IMG/VR virus record: IMGVR_UViG_3300046007_006128
Coordinates: 1-23,650 of that record
Length of the DNA stretch: 23,650 nt
Source of the DNA: a virus
Direction: 5' to 3' (one strand)
The translations under genes and the position numbers were made by a program. The notes beneath the pieces are model-generated. The model had not been told where the DNA came from, made no database searches, and worked only from the letters and a program-made list of their open reading frames with translations. The first letter of the stretch is position 1, and every line of letters starts with the position of its first letter. Of this stretch, positions 7,755 through 13,527 are shown in pieces.

Positions 7755-8455
7755 ACTACTACAAATTTCATATTGGAGACTACCTGACCCGGACCATGCA
7801 CCTAGCGGATGCCGAGGACTTGGCCTACAGGCGGCTTTTAGACCTTTACTACATCACTGAGAAGCCCCTGACCTTGGATATGGGTGCGCTTGCCAAGAGG
7901 GTACGGCTTGATTTGGAAGTCATCGAGCCGGTGCTAAATGAGTTCTTTGAACGGACGGTTAACGGATGGTTTAACGAGCGTTGCGAAAACGAAATAAAAA
8001 AGTATCAAAAATTCGTTAAACAAAACGTTGAAAACGCCAAAAAAAGCGTGTCTGTCAGGAAAAAGAAAGCCTCCAAGAGCCGCGCCAGTAAAGGCTCTGA
8101 ACCGGCGGTTAACCAGCCGTCAACCGGCGGCGAGCCGATGGGGGGCATAACCAATAACCAAGAACCAATAAAAGAAACCCCTATATCCCCTTTCGATGAG
8201 TTTTGGTCGATTTGGCCTACCGGACCTCGAAAGATCAACAAAACCGGTTGCCGGGACAAGTGGCTGGCTCATGGGCTAAACGATGTTGCCAAACAGATCC
8301 TGACCCATGTCCGGGCGATGAAGCAGACCCAGCAGTGGAAGGAGGGGTTTGTGCCTGCTCCGATGACCTACATCAACCAGTCCCGGTGGCTTGATGGCGA
8401 CCCTAACGGGGACAGTCCAAATGAGGGAGTTTTTGCTGGGAGGAAGGTCGTATGA
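7751..8455 (+). CDS. DUF1376-type replication initiator
   Basis: This 234-residue protein starts at GTG 7751, overlapping the previous stop by four bases (GTGA), with GGAGG six bases upstream. Residues 1-85 match the DUF1376 pattern (NYYKFHIGDYL, AYRRLLDLYYITEKPL), a winged-helix-type domain of phage replication proteins. A lysine-rich, low-complexity linker covers about 85-150. Residues 155-234 (FDEFWSIWPTGPRK, APMTYINQSRWLDG) form the C-terminal domain found in DnaT/DnaD-like initiators and helicase loaders. The DnaB-like helicase lies one gene downstream, so this protein probably recognises the origin and loads it. The linker-coding DNA contains tandem repeats and an A/T-rich block, as in lambda O. 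Confidence 0.8.
   Translation: MNYYKFHIGDYLTRTMHLADAEDLAYRRLLDLYYITEKPLTLDMGALAKRVRLDLEVIEPVLNEFFERTVNGWFNERCENEIKKYQKFVKQNVENAKKSVSVRKKKASKSRASKGSEPAVNQPSTGGEPMGGITNNQEPIKETPISPFDEFWSIWPTGPRKINKTGCRDKWLAHGLNDVAKQILTHVRAMKQTQQWKEGFVPAPMTYINQSRWLDGDPNGDSPNEGVFAGRKVV
7950..7983. repeat. 11/12-bp tandem repeats, array 1
   Basis: Three adjacent units: AACGGACGGTT (7950-7960), AACGGATGGTTT (7961-7972) and AACGAGCGTTG (7973-7983). They share the AAC start and G/C-rich core ending in GTT with the arrays at 8100, 14981 and 15466. The period is not a multiple of three, so amino-acid repetition does not explain it. Confidence 0.6.
8100..8132. repeat. 11-bp tandem repeats, array 2
   Basis: Three units at exact 11-bp spacing: AACCGGCGGTT (8100-8110), AACCAGCCGTC (8111-8121) and AACCGGCGGCG (8122-8132). 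The first nine bases of units 1 and 3 are identical. The unit is close to palindromic (AACCGNCGGTT). It is translated as part of the low-complexity linker of the initiator. Confidence 0.65.
8149..8169. repeat. 7-bp triplicate in the initiator linker
   Basis: Three consecutive 7-bp units: AACCAAT, AACCAAG, AACCAAT. They encode the 'TNNQEPI' type linker that I recall from other prophage replication proteins with this domain. The DNA repeat crosses the reading frame, so it may be selected as DNA. Confidence 0.6.
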
Positions 8456-8799
8456 CCGGAGATGTGCCTCTCAGACGCATGAGGATGAACCGTAAGGCTC
8501 CCAAAGCGGTGTGGGTATGGGTAGGTATCAACCCATCATCTATAGCCTCGCTATGGCCTGAAATTCCTGAGTTCTGGAATCACCCCGAGGTGGACATTTT
8601 GCCCTCGGACCGAATCGATCTTTTGGACCTTCGGTTTGCGGTCGGGTTACAGGTTCACATCGATGGCAACGATACCCGGGATCGGATTCTGTCTGCCCAC
8701 CGAGCTTTCAGTCTTGCCGGGGCCAAGTCGGTTTTCACCCTGATCGAGGGAAATCTTATCTACAACGAGGGAGTAAAAGTTGAACATCCTGCAGTCTGA
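8452..8799 (+). CDS. Hypothetical protein between initiator and helicase
   Basis: This 115-residue protein has an ATG overlapping the initiator stop by four bases (ATGA), with AGGAAGG upstream. The N-terminus is basic (RRMRMNRKAPKAVWVWV); the rest is mixed, with FWNHPEVDILPSDRIDLLDLR and a C-terminal FTLIEGNLIYNEG. There is no signal peptide or metal motif. Its place between initiator and helicase genes suggests a replication role, such as a loader or accessory subunit, but I do not recognise the family. It overlaps the helicase start by 20 bases. Confidence 0.65.
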   Translation: MTGDVPLRRMRMNRKAPKAVWVWVGINPSSIASLWPEIPEFWNHPEVDILPSDRIDLLDLRFAVGLQVHIDGNDTRDRILSAHRAFSLAGAKSVFTLIEGNLIYNEGVKVEHPAV

Positions 8800-9730
8800 C
8801 CAGATCGATTTCTCTGCATACCTACACGCCACCGAGCCGCAGCAGAAGATTCGGGAGGCCGGGGTTTGGTTAGAGGACATCAAGCAAGACGTAGTCAATC
8901 CACCCAAGGAGGCGCTGATCGCCATGCCTTGGACTAAGACTCAGGCGTCGTTCCATTTCCGACCGGGAGAGGTCACGGTGTATGCCGGAGGCAACGGGGG
9001 AGGGAAATCCCTAATCACCGGGCAGATCGCCATGGGACTCATAAAGCAGGGTCAAAAGGTCTGTATCGCCTCATTTGAGATGAAACCCAAGCGGTCGATC
9101 TATCGAATGATCAGACAGTTCTCAGGCGAGAACATCGATAAACCGCGGTTTTCCGATAAGAGTCGGTACATCGGAGAGCTGGTGGATCGATTCAGAGACT
9201 TTTCTGCAAATCACTTGTGGTTTTACGACCAGCAGGGGACGACAAATGCACAGCAAGTGATCGCCATGGCGAGATATTGCGCGGTAAAACTTGGTATCAC
9301 CCATGTATTTATCGACTCACTTATGAAATGCGTCCCAAGCGAAGACGATTACAACGCTCAAAAGTATTTTGTTGATGAGCTGACAGCCTTGGCCCGGGAT
9401 CACAACATTCATATTCATTTAATTCATCACATCAGAAAACTTACGAGCGAAGAAGTGACGCCGAATAAAAACGACATCAAGGGAACCGGATCGATTGCAG
9501 ATCAGGTGGATAACGTTTTGCTTGTCTGGAGAAACAAAAAGAAGGAGCATTCCGCACAGGCAGGTAATAGCGTAGATAACGCTACACCAGATGCGATGTT
9601 GATGTGTGAGAAGCAGCGAAACGGGGAAAGCGAAGATTGGTATTCACTTTGGTTTCATAAAGACAGCCATCAGTTTTTGGAAAACCCAGACTCAATGCCG
9701 ATGACGTTTGATCAGAAAGGCGATTTTTAA
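8780..9730 (+). CDS. DnaB-like replicative helicase (RecA-fold ATPase)
   Basis: A 316-residue RecA-fold ATPase of the DnaB/gp4 helicase type. Walker A is GGNGGGKS (70-77), E100 in ASFEM matches the catalytic glutamate of DnaB 'SLEM', Walker B is HVFIDSL with D179, the region IHLIHHIRK (211-220) matches motif H3, and KGTGSIADQVDNVLLVWRNK matches the last motif. There is no N-terminal primase domain and little space for a DnaB N-terminal domain, so it is a minimal helicase. The start is TTG 8780, with GGGAG upstream. With the DUF1376 initiator it should unwind the phage origin. No polymerase is seen here, so host polymerase or a gene elsewhere is needed. Confidence 0.85.
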   Translation: MNILQSDQIDFSAYLHATEPQQKIREAGVWLEDIKQDVVNPPKEALIAMPWTKTQASFHFRPGEVTVYAGGNGGGKSLITGQIAMGLIKQGQKVCIASFEMKPKRSIYRMIRQFSGENIDKPRFSDKSRYIGELVDRFRDFSANHLWFYDQQGTTNAQQVIAMARYCAVKLGITHVFIDSLMKCVPSEDDYNAQKYFVDELTALARDHNIHIHLIHHIRKLTSEEVTPNKNDIKGTGSIADQVDNVLLVWRNKKKEHSAQAGNSVDNATPDAMLMCEKQRNGESEDWYSLWFHKDSHQFLENPDSMPMTFDQKGDF

Positions 9731-9731
9731 T

Positions 9732-9953
9732 GTGGATGTTTACGAAAAATATAAAAACTGGAAAGAAGGGCAGGGCGAAGACCAAAGCCGACATCGGCAC
9801 CTTGTCCGATGGGTCATACGAATGCGACTTTCAGATCGAGACAAAGCGCATAAGTGGTTACAAGGCTGGAATGAAAAACATCCCGGCTCTGTTTTGGAAT
9901 CCGATGTGATGGATCAATGGAAAAAAGGAAACCGAGGCGATACATGGAAATGA
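9732..9953 (+). CDS. Small conserved phage protein
   Basis: This 73-residue protein starts at GTG 9732, just after the helicase stop (TAATGTG), with AAAGG about 11 bases upstream. It starts MDVYEKYKNWKEG, then RHLVRWVIRMRLSDRDKAHKWL, and ends with DQWKKGNRGDTWK. It is basic, helical and Trp-rich, and similar to unnamed small proteins I recall next to phage helicases. A replication accessory role is inferred from position only. The overlapping ATG frame at 9730 was considered and judged less likely. Confidence 0.65.
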   Translation: MDVYEKYKNWKEGQGEDQSRHRHLVRWVIRMRLSDRDKAHKWLQGWNEKHPGSVLESDVMDQWKKGNRGDTWK

Positions 9954-10225
9954 TCAATAAAGATAAAGTTCAAGAAATATGCGAAGAGGCCGGCCGGGTT
10001 GCGAATGTTGCCTTGGAGGAATTAAGGGAGTTAGCCCATGAGCATGACGTTGCGTTTGCTTTGGCGGTGATGAATGAGACCGGAACCCTGCTTTGTGCAA
10101 AAGCGATGGCCATGGTTGCCGATGGTGATGAGGAGCGTTTCAAGAGGATGCTGAAAAGTCTTAAAGAAATGATCGAGGCTCAGGCAAGGGACTTTGCAAA
10201 AGAGGAGCGCCAGTGGTTGAACTAA
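9944..10225 (+). CDS. Small helical hypothetical protein
   Basis: This 93-residue protein has its ATG at 9944 with GAGG six bases upstream; an alternative in-frame ATG at 9950 would give a 4-base ATGA overlap with the previous stop. The sequence is highly charged and helical (VQEICEEAGRVANVALEELRE, then ERFKRMLKSLKEMIEAQ), probably a coiled coil or helical bundle, and ends AKEERQWLN. No catalytic or metal motif is visible. It overlaps the RusA gene by 13 bases, so the two are co-translated. Function unknown. Confidence 0.65.
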   Translation: MEMINKDKVQEICEEAGRVANVALEELRELAHEHDVAFALAVMNETGTLLCAKAMAMVADGDEERFKRMLKSLKEMIEAQARDFAKEERQWLN

Positions 10226-10584
10226 CGCTGCCATGGCCACCATCAGTAAATCATTACTGGAGGTCTTACCGGGGAATGGTGGTGATCAGTGAGGCCGGCA
10301 GGAAGTATCGGAAAGCTGTTGGCGAGCAAGTATTTTTGCAAAGCCGCGGCAAGTCCACGGTCGGGCCGGTAAAGGTGGTGATTGAAGCCTATCGGCCGGA
10401 TAACCGCCGCAGGGATTTGGACAATTTATTAAAGGCAGTTCTTGATTCGCTGGGTCATGCCGGTATTTACATTGATGACTCATTGATTGTGGATCTAAGA
10501 ATTTATTGGGCCGAGAGCATCGGCGGGATGTTGAAAATAAAAGTAGAGGAATTAGATGGCCAGAAGAGAAGCGTGGGCAATTAA
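10213..10584 (+). CDS. rusA: RusA-family Holliday junction resolvase
   Basis: A 123-residue RusA family endonuclease, close to the usual 120 residues. It has the N-terminal PWPPSVNHYWR and the core DNRRRDLDNLLKAVLDSL followed by GIYIDDSLIVDL. D68, D70, K74 and D88 or D89 line up with the catalytic D70, D72, K76 and D91 of E. coli RusA. The dimeric enzyme cuts four-way junctions symmetrically to resolve recombination or replication intermediates before packaging. The GTG at 10213 has GAGGAG five bases upstream. Confidence 0.92.
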   Translation: MVELTLPWPPSVNHYWRSYRGMVVISEAGRKYRKAVGEQVFLQSRGKSTVGPVKVVIEAYRPDNRRRDLDNLLKAVLDSLGHAGIYIDDSLIVDLRIYWAESIGGMLKIKVEELDGQKRSVGN

Positions 10585-10759
10585 AACGAAGCGAGAGTAC
10601 TTTGTGAATTACCCGCCAAGAGAGTATTGGGAAGCCGACAGGACGATGTTATTCAGAACCCGGCGGCAGGCGCAGGCGTGGTTAAAAGAGAATCAGTTTT
10701 GGGCCCTGAAAGGGGAAGTTGTGAAAGTAATAGTCACTGTGAAGGAGTACGGAACATGA
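10556..10759 (+). CDS. Small basic hypothetical protein
   Basis: This 67-residue protein starts MARREAWAIKTKREYFVNYP. The ATG at 10556 has AGAGGA six bases upstream and overlaps the RusA gene by 29 bases. It is basic and aromatic, with a strand-helix-strand look (EYFVNY, RTRRQAQAWLKENQFW, VVKVIVTVKEY), a layout common in small phage proteins that handle nucleic acids or proteins. Not recognised. Confidence 0.6.
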   Translation: MARREAWAIKTKREYFVNYPPREYWEADRTMLFRTRRQAQAWLKENQFWALKGEVVKVIVTVKEYGT

Positions 10760-10875
10760 ACGCAGAGATCTGGATGTCGATGGTCAAGGCATCACACGCA
10801 ACTGATGTTTGGATATTCGTAGTTTCAATGGTGGCAATTATCGGAGGGGTGTTATGGCTAGACAAAAGAAAGTAG
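10756..10875 (+). CDS. 39-residue single-pass membrane protein
   Basis: The start is ATG 10756, overlapping the previous stop by four bases (ATGA), with AGGAG eight bases upstream. The first part is polar (MNAEIWMSMVKASHATD); then comes one hydrophobic segment (VWIFVVSMVAIIGGVLWL, residues 18-35) and a basic end DKRK, giving an N-out, C-in topology. It is too small for a classical holin but fits the small phage membrane proteins of unknown use. Evidence is the ribosome binding site plus the overlap. Confidence 0.6.
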   Translation: MNAEIWMSMVKASHATDVWIFVVSMVAIIGGVLWLDKRK

Positions 10876-11033
10876 AGGAGCCGGGATTGCTGGATCTGTA
10901 CGCAGGGTTTGCCTTGGCTGGATTGGTGGGTCGGGCAGATGTAATGGAACCACCATCCTCATTAGCAAAAGATGCGTTTGAGATAGCGAAAGCGATGTTA
11001 GAGCGAAGAGAAGAGGAGTTAAAAAATGACTGA
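10854..11033 (+). CDS. Small acidic hypothetical protein
   Basis: This 59-residue protein starts MARQKKVEEPGLLDLYAGF. The ATG at 10854 has GGAGG upstream. A moderately hydrophobic stretch (LYAGFALAGLVGRA) is followed by a charged helix ending REEELKND. In phages, similar short 'LLDxYAGFALAGL' proteins are common and unnamed. It overlaps the membrane-protein gene by 22 bases and the next gene by 8. Confidence 0.6.
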   Translation: MARQKKVEEPGLLDLYAGFALAGLVGRADVMEPPSSLAKDAFEIAKAMLERREEELKND

Positions 11034-11355
11034 AAGAGACCCGCACGATGCAGTTGATTACATTTTTGATAACGCAAAGCTATACGCAAAGGCAAAAGCG
11101 GAGCGAGTGTATTTGGAAGAGTTTCGGAAATCTCAAAAAGCATTGCTGATGAAACGAAGCCTTGAGGAATCTATCGGGGCACAAGAGCGAGAGGCGTATG
11201 CCCATGAGGACTACCGGAAGCTAATTAAAGGTTTGCAGGCGGCAGTTGAGATGGAAGAGCGGTTGCGCTGGGAGTTAGTCGCTGCACAGACACGGGTCGA
11301 GATTTGGCGAACCGAGCAGGCCAACCTTAGAGCCGAGGGCAGGGTAACGATTTAA
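11026..11355 (+). CDS. Coiled-coil conserved phage protein
   Basis: This 109-residue protein has an ATG at 11026 with GAGGAG seven bases upstream. It is almost wholly helical and charged, with AKAKAERVYLEEFRKSQKAL and AQEREAYAHEDYRKLIKGLQ, and ends with ELVAAQTRVEIWRTEQANLR. The heptad-like pattern suggests a coiled coil. I recall it as a widespread small protein in phage early regions, with no assigned function. There is no DNA-binding or catalytic motif that I can see. Confidence 0.65.
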   Translation: MTERDPHDAVDYIFDNAKLYAKAKAERVYLEEFRKSQKALLMKRSLEESIGAQEREAYAHEDYRKLIKGLQAAVEMEERLRWELVAAQTRVEIWRTEQANLRAEGRVTI

Positions 11356-11586
11356 ATGACACCGGAGATCGTGGAAGGGGACTGGGTATTGATCTGCGAG
11401 ACCAATGAAAAAGGAGTGGTCGAGGCGGTATTCGATAAGGGGGAGCGGTTTCTAGTGGTGGTCGAGGGCGATAACGAGTGGCCGCACCCAAAAAGATTCC
11501 ATGTGATGGTCGAAAAGATAAGACGGATTCGTACACCGAAACCGAAAAAGCAAGAAGTTAAGTGGCATCAAATAACTTTATTGTGA
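11356..11586 (+). CDS. Small beta-rich hypothetical protein
   Basis: This 76-residue protein begins directly after the previous stop (TAA then ATG). It is rich in alternating strand-type sequence (GDWVLICETNEKGVVEAVF, RFLVVVEGDNEWPHP), which suggests a small SH3/KOW-like barrel, and has a basic tail (RRIRTPKPKKQE). A nucleic-acid-binding role would fit the fold guess. Weak Shine-Dalgarno (AGGG far upstream), so coupling to the previous gene is likely. Confidence 0.55.
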   Translation: MTPEIVEGDWVLICETNEKGVVEAVFDKGERFLVVVEGDNEWPHPKRFHVMVEKIRRIRTPKPKKQEVKWHQITLL

Positions 11587-11593
11587 GGAGATT

Positions 11594-11800
11594 ATGAACG
11601 GACATCCATTAATTGAGTGGAAGAAATTTAAGGCTTGGTGTAAGTCAGCATGGGCCGAGTCGCTTGGTATTGTGATTGCGCTGGTGCTTGGGATGCTGAT
11701 AGGCGTCTTATACAGACAGACGGACATTACCGAAGACTGTCGATATTCAGGATCATTTCGGGTGGGCACACAAGCATTTAATTGTCAGCGGAGAATGTAA
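11594..11800 (+). CDS. Small single-pass membrane protein
   Basis: This 68-residue protein starts at ATG 11594 with GAGGAG close upstream. An amphipathic basic and Trp-rich start (WKKFKAWCKSAWAE) leads into one membrane helix (LGIVIALVLGMLIGVLY, about 24-40) and a polar tail with two cysteines (C49, C64), likely periplasmic. It overlaps the following exported-protein gene by one base (TAATG). It forms a cluster with the two next genes, all envelope-directed. Confidence 0.65.
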   Translation: MNGHPLIEWKKFKAWCKSAWAESLGIVIALVLGMLIGVLYRQTDITEDCRYSGSFRVGTQAFNCQRRM

Positions 11801-12135
11801 TGAAAAAATTTATTTTTGTATTGCTAATGATTCCCGCTGTGGCCCGAGCAGAATTTTGGACAGGAAATAATCTGTACGACAGGCTAACAAGTAGTGAGGC
11901 GGGTGAGCGAATACAGGCCTTGGGATATGTCATGGGCGTCTACGATGTTGCTGTCCATTTGTTTTTCTGCCCACCCGGATCGGAGACAACCATTACCGCC
12001 GGACAGATCAGGGATATGGCTAGAAATTGGCTAGCAAATAACCCCCACCGCAGAAACGAATCAGCAGAAAAGCTGGTGACCGAGGCATTCAAACAAGTGT
12101 GGCCGTGCAGAAACCGCGGAGGCACAAGACTATGA
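11800..12135 (+). CDS. Exported Rap1a/Tai-like protein
   Basis: A 111-residue secreted protein. The signal peptide MKKFIFVLLMIPAVARA ends before E18. The mature part matches the Rap1a/Tai pattern: a first helix, then ALGYVMGVYDVAVHLFFCPP, TAGQIRDMARNWLANNPH, and SAEKLVTEAFKQVWPC. C57 and C103 could form a disulfide. Characterised Rap1a/Tai proteins are periplasmic immunity proteins that inhibit type VI amidase effectors. A phage copy might bind a peptidoglycan amidase or protect the infected cell, which is inference. The start at 11800 follows GGAG and the one-base overlap TAATG. Confidence 0.7.
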   Translation: MKKFIFVLLMIPAVARAEFWTGNNLYDRLTSSEAGERIQALGYVMGVYDVAVHLFFCPPGSETTITAGQIRDMARNWLANNPHRRNESAEKLVTEAFKQVWPCRNRGGTRL

Positions 12136-12335
12136 AAATCGTTCTTTATGGTTCCATGATTGCGGTGGCATGGTTGCTGGCTGACCATCAAATCGATAAG
12201 GCCCATGCGGAGGGTTTTAAATTGGGAATGAACTACGCCTTAAAGGCTGACCCCCCATCGGAGGAGCTGGAGCTGCGGTGTGCTGGGCTTTGGGTCGGTG
12301 AGCAAAATAAAAAGTGGTTTAACAAAAACAAGTGA
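12132..12335 (+). CDS. Small N-anchored membrane protein
   Basis: This 67-residue protein starts MKIVLYGSMIAVAWLLADHQ; the ATG at 12132 overlaps the previous stop by four bases (ATGA), with GGAGG nine bases upstream. The N-terminal hydrophobic segment (residues 2-17) is a short signal anchor; the rest is polar and ends LELRCAGLWVGEQNKKWF. No lipobox, so it is not an Rz1-type spanin. Probably envelope-directed together with its two upstream neighbours. Function unknown. Confidence 0.6.
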   Translation: MKIVLYGSMIAVAWLLADHQIDKAHAEGFKLGMNYALKADPPSEELELRCAGLWVGEQNKKWFNKNK

Positions 12336-12631
12336 CCCATTACCGGAATAAAACCCTTTTGGAGGTCGTCAGATCCTCTCCCTGCCAATCCTGCGGCCGG
12401 GAGGATGGAACGGTGGTGGCGGCCCACTCAAACCAGCTACGGGACGGAAAAGGACGCTCAATCAAGGCCCACGACTACCGGATAGCCGCTCTCTGTCATC
12501 GATGCCACATGGAGCTTGATCAGGGAGCCTCCCTAAACAGGGAGGAGCGTCATGAGCTGTGGGAGGAAGCCCACCGCAAGACCATCGGTTGGCTGTTCGA
12601 GCAGGGACACATCAAGATAATACCCGACTAA
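12332..12631 (+). CDS. HNH-like zinc-binding nuclease (Ref/DUF1364-like)
   Basis: A 99-residue protein with the treble-clef pattern CQSC (C18, C21), H32 in VVAAHSN, GKG, then IAALCHRCHMELD (C55, C58, H59, D63). This order fits small phage HNH-type nucleases such as P1 Ref or DUF1364 proteins, which cut DNA in recombination or packaging. The start is GTG 12332, overlapping the previous stop by four bases (GTGA), without a clear Shine-Dalgarno, so translation is probably coupled. It is the last gene before a regulatory gap. The exact subfamily is uncertain. Confidence 0.75.
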   Translation: MTHYRNKTLLEVVRSSPCQSCGREDGTVVAAHSNQLRDGKGRSIKAHDYRIAALCHRCHMELDQGASLNREERHELWEEAHRKTIGWLFEQGHIKIIPD

Positions 12632-12655
12632 AACTTAGGGGGTATTCAAAAAAAA

Positions 12656-12695
12656 TTGAAAAAGAGCTTGCAAGAGAATCTAACTTGAAATTACA
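12656..12695 (+). promoter_or_regulatory. Promoter with operator-like palindrome, copy B
   Basis: TTGAAA (12656-12661), a 17-base spacer and TCTAAC (12679-12684) make a good sigma70-type candidate. The palindrome TCTAACTTGAAATTACA (12679-12695) covers the -10. The rest of the 108-base gap (12632-12739) holds a perfect 5-bp inverted repeat, CGGTC (12705-12709) and GACCG (12715-12719), and the leader motif GAAAGCGAA directly before the next ATG. Confidence 0.55.
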
Positions 12696-12739
12696 CTCTC
12701 CTTACGGTCGCAGTGACCGGACAGCGAAAGGAAAGCGAA

Positions 12740-13036
12740 ATGAAAACCGTAGACATCCAACTGACCCAGATCGACGAACTCGGCACTCTGCTGGCCACCA
12801 TCGCAGATCTGACCGCCAAGGCTGACGCAATCAAGGACGAGCTCAAGGATGCAGCCACCGCTCCCGGCGGCTCCAAGGTCTTTGAGGGCAATCTCTTCAA
12901 GGCTACCGTTATCGAGTCCAACCGGTCCACGGTTGATTACAAGGCAATCATGGCCAAGTACAAGATCCCCGCTGAGGTCGTTGCCGAGCACACCAAGACG
13001 ACCGCAGTGTTTTCTGTCAAAACCACCGCACGATAA
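12740..13036 (+). CDS. Conserved phage protein of unknown function
   Basis: This 98-residue protein starts MKTVDIQLTQIDELGTLLA. ATG 12740 is preceded by AAAGGAAAGCGAA. It has an N-terminal helix pair (ATIADLTAKADAIKDELKD), then a strand-rich middle (KVFEGNLFKATVIESNR) and a C-terminal strand (TAVFSVKT). I recall close relatives in phage replication/recombination regions, unnamed. It is the first gene after promoter B, with the metallopeptidase gene 10 bases downstream, so these two form a small unit. Confidence 0.65.
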   Translation: MKTVDIQLTQIDELGTLLATIADLTAKADAIKDELKDAATAPGGSKVFEGNLFKATVIESNRSTVDYKAIMAKYKIPAEVVAEHTKTTAVFSVKTTAR

Positions 13037-13046
13037 GGAGACAGCC

Positions 13047-13490
13047 GTGAGAACAGAAATCTACGGTGAGCTGGTCTCCCCCCGCCCGGTCTACCAGCCG
13101 GTGCGGCGCCGGGAGCGTGATACCCAGCGCAGCAAGGTCTACGCTTGGGAGCGTTCCGAGTTTGGCTGGGATAAGGAGGTCATGAGCCTTGAGCAGTGCC
13201 AAGCCTTGGCCCGATCAATCCGACCCGGAGTTTGGGCTGGAGATGGTTGCGGCCGCCGGGCTGCCTGCGCCGTCCCTCAGGAAAACGTCATCAAGCTGCC
13301 CAAGTGGGCCCGGACCAAGTGGGTGGTGCTTCATGAAGTGGCTCATCTGATCGCTTGGGATGGCCGCAGAGCTGCCCACGGCCGAGAGTTTATGGCTGAG
13401 TACCTAGACCTGCTGGCGACCCATTACAAGCGGGATAAGGACCTGCTTTGGGCCTCGGCTCTGGCGGCCGGTCTGAGGGTGGGCTACTAG
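13047..13490 (+). CDS. SprT-like zinc metallopeptidase (TIGR04338-like)
   Basis: This 147-residue protein starts at GTG 13047, with TAAGGAG six bases upstream. The zinc site is VLHEVAHLIAWD (H96-E97-x2-H100), with a third ligand candidate H111 in AAHGREFMAEYL. The N-terminal RDTQRSKVYAWE resembles TIGR04338 putative metallohydrolases, and the HExxH...HG..F arrangement resembles SprT. No signal peptide, so it acts in the cytoplasm. In eukaryotes SprT-type proteases (SPRTN) cut proteins crosslinked to DNA; a phage role could be digestion of a host DNA-bound protein. Substrate unknown. Confidence 0.75.
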   Translation: MRTEIYGELVSPRPVYQPVRRRERDTQRSKVYAWERSEFGWDKEVMSLEQCQALARSIRPGVWAGDGCGRRAACAVPQENVIKLPKWARTKWVVLHEVAHLIAWDGRRAAHGREFMAEYLDLLATHYKRDKDLLWASALAAGLRVGY

Positions 13491-13495
13491 GGGTG

Positions 13496-13513
13496 GGGGG
13501 TAGGGTTACCCCC
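13496..13513 (+). other. G-rich stem-loop after the metallopeptidase gene
   Basis: GGGGGTA (13496-13502) pairs with TACCCCC (13507-13513) across a GGGT loop. No T-run follows, so it is not a standard intrinsic terminator. It is preceded by more G (GGGGTGGGGGG). It could slow read-through from the upstream gene or mark an mRNA 3' end. Confidence 0.5.
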
Positions 13514-13527
13514 TATAAAAATATTGT

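Larger units (their letters stand above)
7950..8169. other. Candidate replication origin inside the initiator gene
   Basis: This stretch has four parts in order: an 11/12-bp repeat array (7950-7983), an A/T-rich block (about 7984-8050, with many A runs), a second 11-bp array (8100-8132) and a 7-bp triplicate (8149-8169). It codes for the linker between the initiator's two domains, the part of the protein with least constraint. In lambda the origin iterons and A/T-rich region likewise lie in the middle of gene O. Origin function is inferred from this architecture and from the adjacent helicase gene; no experiment is implied. Confidence 0.5.

Noticed and set aside
9730-9909. 59-codon ATG frame overlapping the stop of the helicase gene (TAATG)
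   Set aside because: The overlapping GTG frame at 9732 gives a coherent protein with a pattern I recognise (RHLVRWVIRM, QWKKGNRGD), while this frame has no recognisable pattern and ends inside it.
10756-10875. Holin
   Set aside because: A single membrane segment, 39 residues and position among replication genes without an endolysin nearby do not support a lysis role.
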